Made by a program: the position numbers and the translations under genes
In this document: piece after piece, positions 1-6,000 of the stretch
Layout of the letters: each line of letters begins with the position of its first letter
Position numbering within the stretch: position 1 is the stretch's first letter
Assembly (NCBI GenBank): GCA_026999335.1
Contig: JALTPW010000795.1
Span: forward strand, 1-8,244
Direction: 5' to 3'
Origin: Chromatiales bacterium
Lineage (GTDB): Bacteria > Pseudomonadota > Gammaproteobacteria > SZUA-152
Length of the DNA stretch: 8,244 nt
The notes under the pieces: generated by a model
Told to the model about the DNA's origin: nothing
Seen by the model: the letters and a program-made list of their open reading frames with translations, nothing else
Database searches by the model: none

Positions 1-3000
1 CACGATCATTGATGCCATTACCATCCGCATCATCAGGATTTACGCTCACCGTGCTGAAAGATACTGATTCCGACCAGGAAGACCACAGACCCACGCTGTC
101 ACGGTGGCGGCTGGCTATCCAGTAGTTCTCCCCATCCACCAGTACACCTGCGGGCAGCGCCAATTGACGATAGAGCACCTCGCTGGCATGGCTGTTCTTC
201 TCCAGGACCTGATTGAATACCAGAATGGCCGTCGATGCATCGTCGCCTATTGAAATACGCCATTCTGAGGCCCCGAGATAATCGCCCTGTGTATCGTCGG
301 GATCGCTGAAACCCGTAACATCGAAAACGGCCTTTACAAGAGGCACTGCGGCAACTGGAGGTATAACAACCGGCTGGTAGGGCCGGTGACTGTCCAGGGT
401 ATCGACAGTCGACAAGGGGTCCGCGCCATATTTGACCTCGTCGCCATCACTGTCTCCATCTCCATCTGTATCTGGCTGGGTGGGACTCGTTCCCACAGTA
501 AACTCGCGATAATCGGGAAGCCCGTCACCATCACTGTCCGAGGATCCATCGACTACGGAAATACTGCTGAAATATTGCATTTCCCACTCATCCGCTAGTC
601 CGTCGCCATCGTTATCCAGGGCATAGGCCGCGTTATCAGGAAAAGCATCCAGTTGAAGACTGGTATTGAGAATCTGTGAGGATGTTGCTGAACTGTTCCA
701 CTGATCGGGGTACCCATCCCTGTCATTATCCAGAGATGCGGCCGGTTCATAAGGAAACATGTCCTGGCTGTCCGGCACCCCATCATTGTCGTCATCTACA
801 TCCCCATTGTCACCGAGACCATCATAATCGCTATCGGCCCACTCAGCACCATCATCTGGAAAAAGATCACAGGCATCTCCCCGCCCGTCACCATCACTGT
901 CAGTCTGGTTCGAATTGAGAACAAACGGACAATTATCATCGATACTTCTTACGCCGTCACCATCATTGTCAGTGAACTCGAGATCAAGTGCATATACTGA
1001 ACCGGAATCTTCCTCATAATCGTCATCCCCGGTGGCCCCCACCAGAATATTTTCACCCGTCATGGCGATGCTGAATCCAAAATAATCACCTGCAGAACCA
1101 TCTGGCAACTCGATTTCCAGTACGGGCGACCATTTGCCAGACGTATTACGGGAGAACAAATAAGCCGCCCCCAGATTACCCCTCATATCATAATGGTTGT
1201 ATGCACCGATCACAGCCCTATCATTTTGAAGAGATACTGTATATCCAAAAAGGTCATAAGGATTTCCATCAGATGCCATCAGTTTCTCTATCTGCACCCA
1301 ATTACCCTGCAGGTCCTGTTGAAAAATATAGGCGGCGCCACTTCCGGGGCTATACCCAGACGAATGCTGAGCGCCAACCAAAGCCGTATCACCGGATAGT
1401 GAAACATCGAACCCTAAAAAAAATGAGGAAGCTGTGTCATCCGCCACCAGTTTAGCCTGTTGAACCCAATCATTCTGCGCATTGCGCACAAATATATAGG
1501 CAGCGCCTGCGGCAGCATTGACCGGGTCGCCATTGCCGAATGCGCCAATCAGAGCCTTGTCACCAGAAAGTGAAACGGAGAAACCAAAATAATCTCCAAC
1601 CTCGGCATCAGATGCCTTCAGTTTTGACTGCTGCCGCCAGTAGCCATTGTTATCACGCACAAAAATATAGGCAGCACCAGCTGCAGAAGATGCAGGCAAA
1701 TCTCCGCCATCTCCATAGGCGCCTATTAGCGCAATATTGCCCGACAGTGAAACGTCATTACCAAAATAGCCGTTTTCAACACCATCATTAGCGACAAGCT
1801 TGGCCTGCTGAGTCCATGCGCCGAACTGGTCACGCTCAAATACATACACTGACCCAGAATTGATACCGTTGTCATCGTCATATGGTGCTCCAACAAGCGC
1901 AATATCACCCTCTATTGCCACTCTTGTTGCAAATCCATCGCCTGCAAAACCATCCGATGGCGTCAGCCTGGCCTGTTGCAGCCAGGTGCCAGAGGAATCC
2001 TTTACATAGACATAGGCAGATGAAACCATCGTATTCGGTCCGCGAGCGCCAATAATTGCCGTATCTCCAGAAGCAGCAATACTGAAACCAAAGTTACCGT
2101 TCTCAGTAATATCACCGGCAAGCAGTTTTTGATGAGCGATTCTGATGCCCGCAGGATTGACATTGTGTTTATCCAGGGCGCTACCGGCCAGGTATTCCTC
2201 AAGATTGCTGAACCCGTCATTGTCTAGATCAGCTACGGCATCGACAGAGTTGAGAGGATCAAGACCATAAAACAATTCCAGCGTGTCAGGCAGACCGTCG
2301 TTATCATCGTCCAGATCAATATTATCGCCTAATCCGTCATTATCGCTGTCCTGAGTCTCCGCAGCATCCAGCGGGAATGCGTCAGCCTGATCATCCACAC
2401 CATCATTATCATCATCAGGATCGCAAACATCGCCCTGGCCATCACCATCCGTGTCCAACTGATCCGAGTTGGCGTCAAACAGGCAATTATCCGAGAAATC
2501 GATAATCCCATCGCCATCCTGATCGCTCCTTATGTCCTCGAAAATATAAGCTGCTCCGGAGGAATCACCATTGTCATCGTCGTGGGGCGCGCCTATCAGG
2601 GCAGTGCCCATCGCAAGCGATACAGAACTTCCGAATTGATCCCCGCCGGAGCCATGGTTGGCAGCAAGCCTTGCTGACCGCAACCAGACACCGGCGCCAT
2701 TGTTCTCAAAAAGATATGCCGCGCCCGATGATACGCGCCTGCCATATTTGGACAATCCGATGAGGGCGGTGTCTCCACTCAAGGAAACACTATATCCGAA
2801 CCCGTCATCCACCTGAGCATCATCGCCGGCTGTCAGCTTGATATCCTGCCTCCATACACCATCATCGTCACGAGTAAATAAATATGCGGCGCCGGTGTTT
2901 CGACCTGAATCGCTATCATCATATGGAGCGCCTATCAAGGCCGTCGCACCATAGACAGAAACACTGAATCCGAAAAGCCTGAATGGCCCAGCATCATCCG

Positions 3001-6000
3001 CGATCAGCTCCATCTGTTCTGACCAATCACCTGTCAGCGGATCGCGTTCGAAAACATAGACAGACTCCACATTTGTACCTATAAGAGAATAATCACCATG
3101 GATAGAAACGCTTGAGCCGAATCTGGTATAGCCGCCGCCATTTGAAGATAAAATCTTATTCTGCTGTTTCCATATGCCAGCCGCATCCCGGACGAAAACA
3201 TATGCAGCCCCATCACTATTTGATGAACCAGGCGCGCCTATCAGGGCAATATCTCCATAGAGAGAAACATCCTGGCCAAAATAGGCAAGTTCCTCGCCAT
3301 CATCAGCAAGCAGCATGGATTGTAATGACCAAGAACCATCGAAGTTTCTTGTAAAGACATAAACGGAACCCGAGGCCTCCCCGATATCATCATTTCCGGG
3401 CGCACCAATCAATGCAGTATCACCGTCAATGAAGATACCTCCACCAAAGTTATCAAACGCCTCTCCATCTGGCGCAAGCAATTTGGCCCGAAATATCCAT
3501 TCACCAGGACCACTACGCTCATAAACGTAAACGGAACCGGAGTCCTCGCCATTGTCATCGTCACGTGGTGCAGCGATCAATGCAATATTCCCTGAAACGG
3601 AAACCTTGTTCGCAAAGGCATCGTATTGCACGCCGTCCGGGGCCAGAATCTTGTAATGAAGAATCTGTACAGTGTCGGGGCTGTTGCTGGCATCAGAGAG
3701 CGAAGTTCCTGCGCGATACTCTGTCAGATTCCCAAAACCATCTCCATCAAGATCTGCCAGGGCGTCACTACTGGAGAAAGGATTCAAACCATAGGACAGT
3801 TCAATGACGTCAGGTATGCCATCATTGTCATCATCGCCATCCTGGTTGTCTCCGATCCCATCAAAGTCGGAATCAAGCCATTCACTCGCATCGAAGGGAA
3901 ATTTATCGACCGAATCGTCATACCCATCGCCGTCGTCATCCTGATCACAGACATCACCTTCACCATCACCATCAAAATCCATCTGGTTCGGGTTGACTGT
4001 ATTCAAACAGTTGTCCCAGGCATCAAAAATACCATCTTGATCACGATCCACTAACATTGCCGGGTAGACGTATGCAGCGCCTGCCCGACTACCAAAATCT
4101 GGATCCAGGGCCGCGCCAACCAGGATCGTATTTCCATCACGGGAAATGCTTGAGCCAAACCCGCGTATGAGATCTTCGCTATCAGACGGGAACAACGCAC
4201 CCTGGGGTTTCCATATACCCGACACATCCTGCTTGTATAGGAAAACTTCTCCCGATTTCCTGAAATTACTGAACCTATATGGTGAGCTTCCGGGCGCGCC
4301 GACCAGGATGATATCATTGGTTACATTCACACTTGAACCAAATTTGTAAGCGCTGTAGGGAGCCCTGAGTTTTATCTGTTGATTCCATGCGCCCGAAGAG
4401 TCGCGTATAAAAACATAGGCTGATTCATCGCCCGAAGCACCAATCACTGCCGTATTCAGATCCAGGGAAACGCTGATTCCAAAATATTGCAATGGGGCCA
4501 CAACGTCCGGTAGCAGTTTTTCCTGCTGATTCCATGTGCCTTGAGCATCGCGGATAAATACATAGGCCGCTCCAGAATCCAACCCATTATCACGATCATT
4601 ATATGCGCCGATCAATGCTGTATTCCCAGACAGTGCAACGCTATTGCCAAAAGAGAATGTCGTCTCAGTTGGGGAAATCCTGTTCTGCTGCGACCACGCA
4701 CCCGTAGCATCACGTGAAAATACGTAAACGGAACCGGGTTGTATGCCAGTAGAACCGACGAGCAACGTATTTCCCTGATACGATAAGCTTCCGCCAAACC
4801 TGGCATATGTCACGCCGTCACTTGCAGCTAGCTTGGTTTTTTGCGTCCATGCTCCAGACGCATCTCGGGTAAAGATATAGACGGCGCCTGTTTCCACGTC
4901 GTTTCCATCTGCGCTAATGGCACCAATAAATGCGGTATCTCCTTCCAGTAGGACGCTCGCACCAAATCCATCACGAAGCTTCCCGTCTGCTGCCACCAAT
5001 TTTTCCTCCAGTATCCAGCCTCCTGACGAGTCGCTTACATAAACATAGGCAGCTCCTGGCTCTGTTTTTCCATATTGGGCGCCTACCAAAGCTGTATTAC
5101 CGGAGATTGATACGCTTCCGCCGAATTGCTCGTGCAGCTCCGCATCCGAGGCAAGTAATTTGTAATAGGGAATCGCTACCGATCCGGGGGTCTCACTGGC
5201 ATCGTTGAGAGGACTACCAGAAAGATATTCTGTTCTATTGCTGAATCCATCACCATCCAGATCTGCCTCACCATCACTGGGATTGAAGGAATCCAGGCCA
5301 TAAAAGATCTCAACTGAATTGGGTATTCCATCGCCATCAATATCAGCATCCTTGTTGTCACCAATACCATCCCCATCAGTATCGGACCACTCGGTAACAT
5401 CGAAGGGAAAGGCGTCGATGTTGTCGCCTACGCCATCATTGTCGTCATCGGAATCACACGCATCCCCGAGGCCGTCCTTGTCGAAATCCAGTTGATCCGG
5501 GTTGACGGCAATTCTGCAATTGTCAGTAAAATCCAGTACGCTATCACCGTCGCTATCGGTAATGTCAATATTGAAACTATAGGCAGACCCGGAAAACGCG
5601 CCATTGTCCCCATCCTCATAGGCTCCTATAATTACCGAGGTTCCTTCAAGCGAGACGCTGTTTCCGAAATCATCCGATGACATCCCATCATTGGCGGTGA
5701 GTTTCCCCCATTTGCTCCACACCCCAAAAGCATCACGAAGATAGATATAAGCCGAGCCCCCCTGATCCCGAGGCGCGCCAATTATCGCAAAATCGGCATT
5801 CTGGTAAACACTCGACCCATACATTCCTGATGACAAACCATCCGGCGGGATCAGCTTTCTCTGCTCCTTCCATACGCCAGAGACATCACGCACAAATATG
5901 TATACGGAACCAGCACTACCATCATATGGTGCGCCGACCATAGCCGTATCGCCGTAGATCGATACGCTGGAGCCAAAATTACCCCCCACGCCGTCACTGG

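Noticed and set aside
3626..4054. A 142-codon open frame on the plus strand, rich in Ile, Val and Thr.
   Set aside because: It is the antisense shadow of TSP3 array C. Asp, Asn and Gly codons (GAT, AAT, GGT) read on the other strand become ATC, ATT and ACC, giving artificial Ile/Thr-rich peptides. The minus frame has clear domain structure over the same bases.
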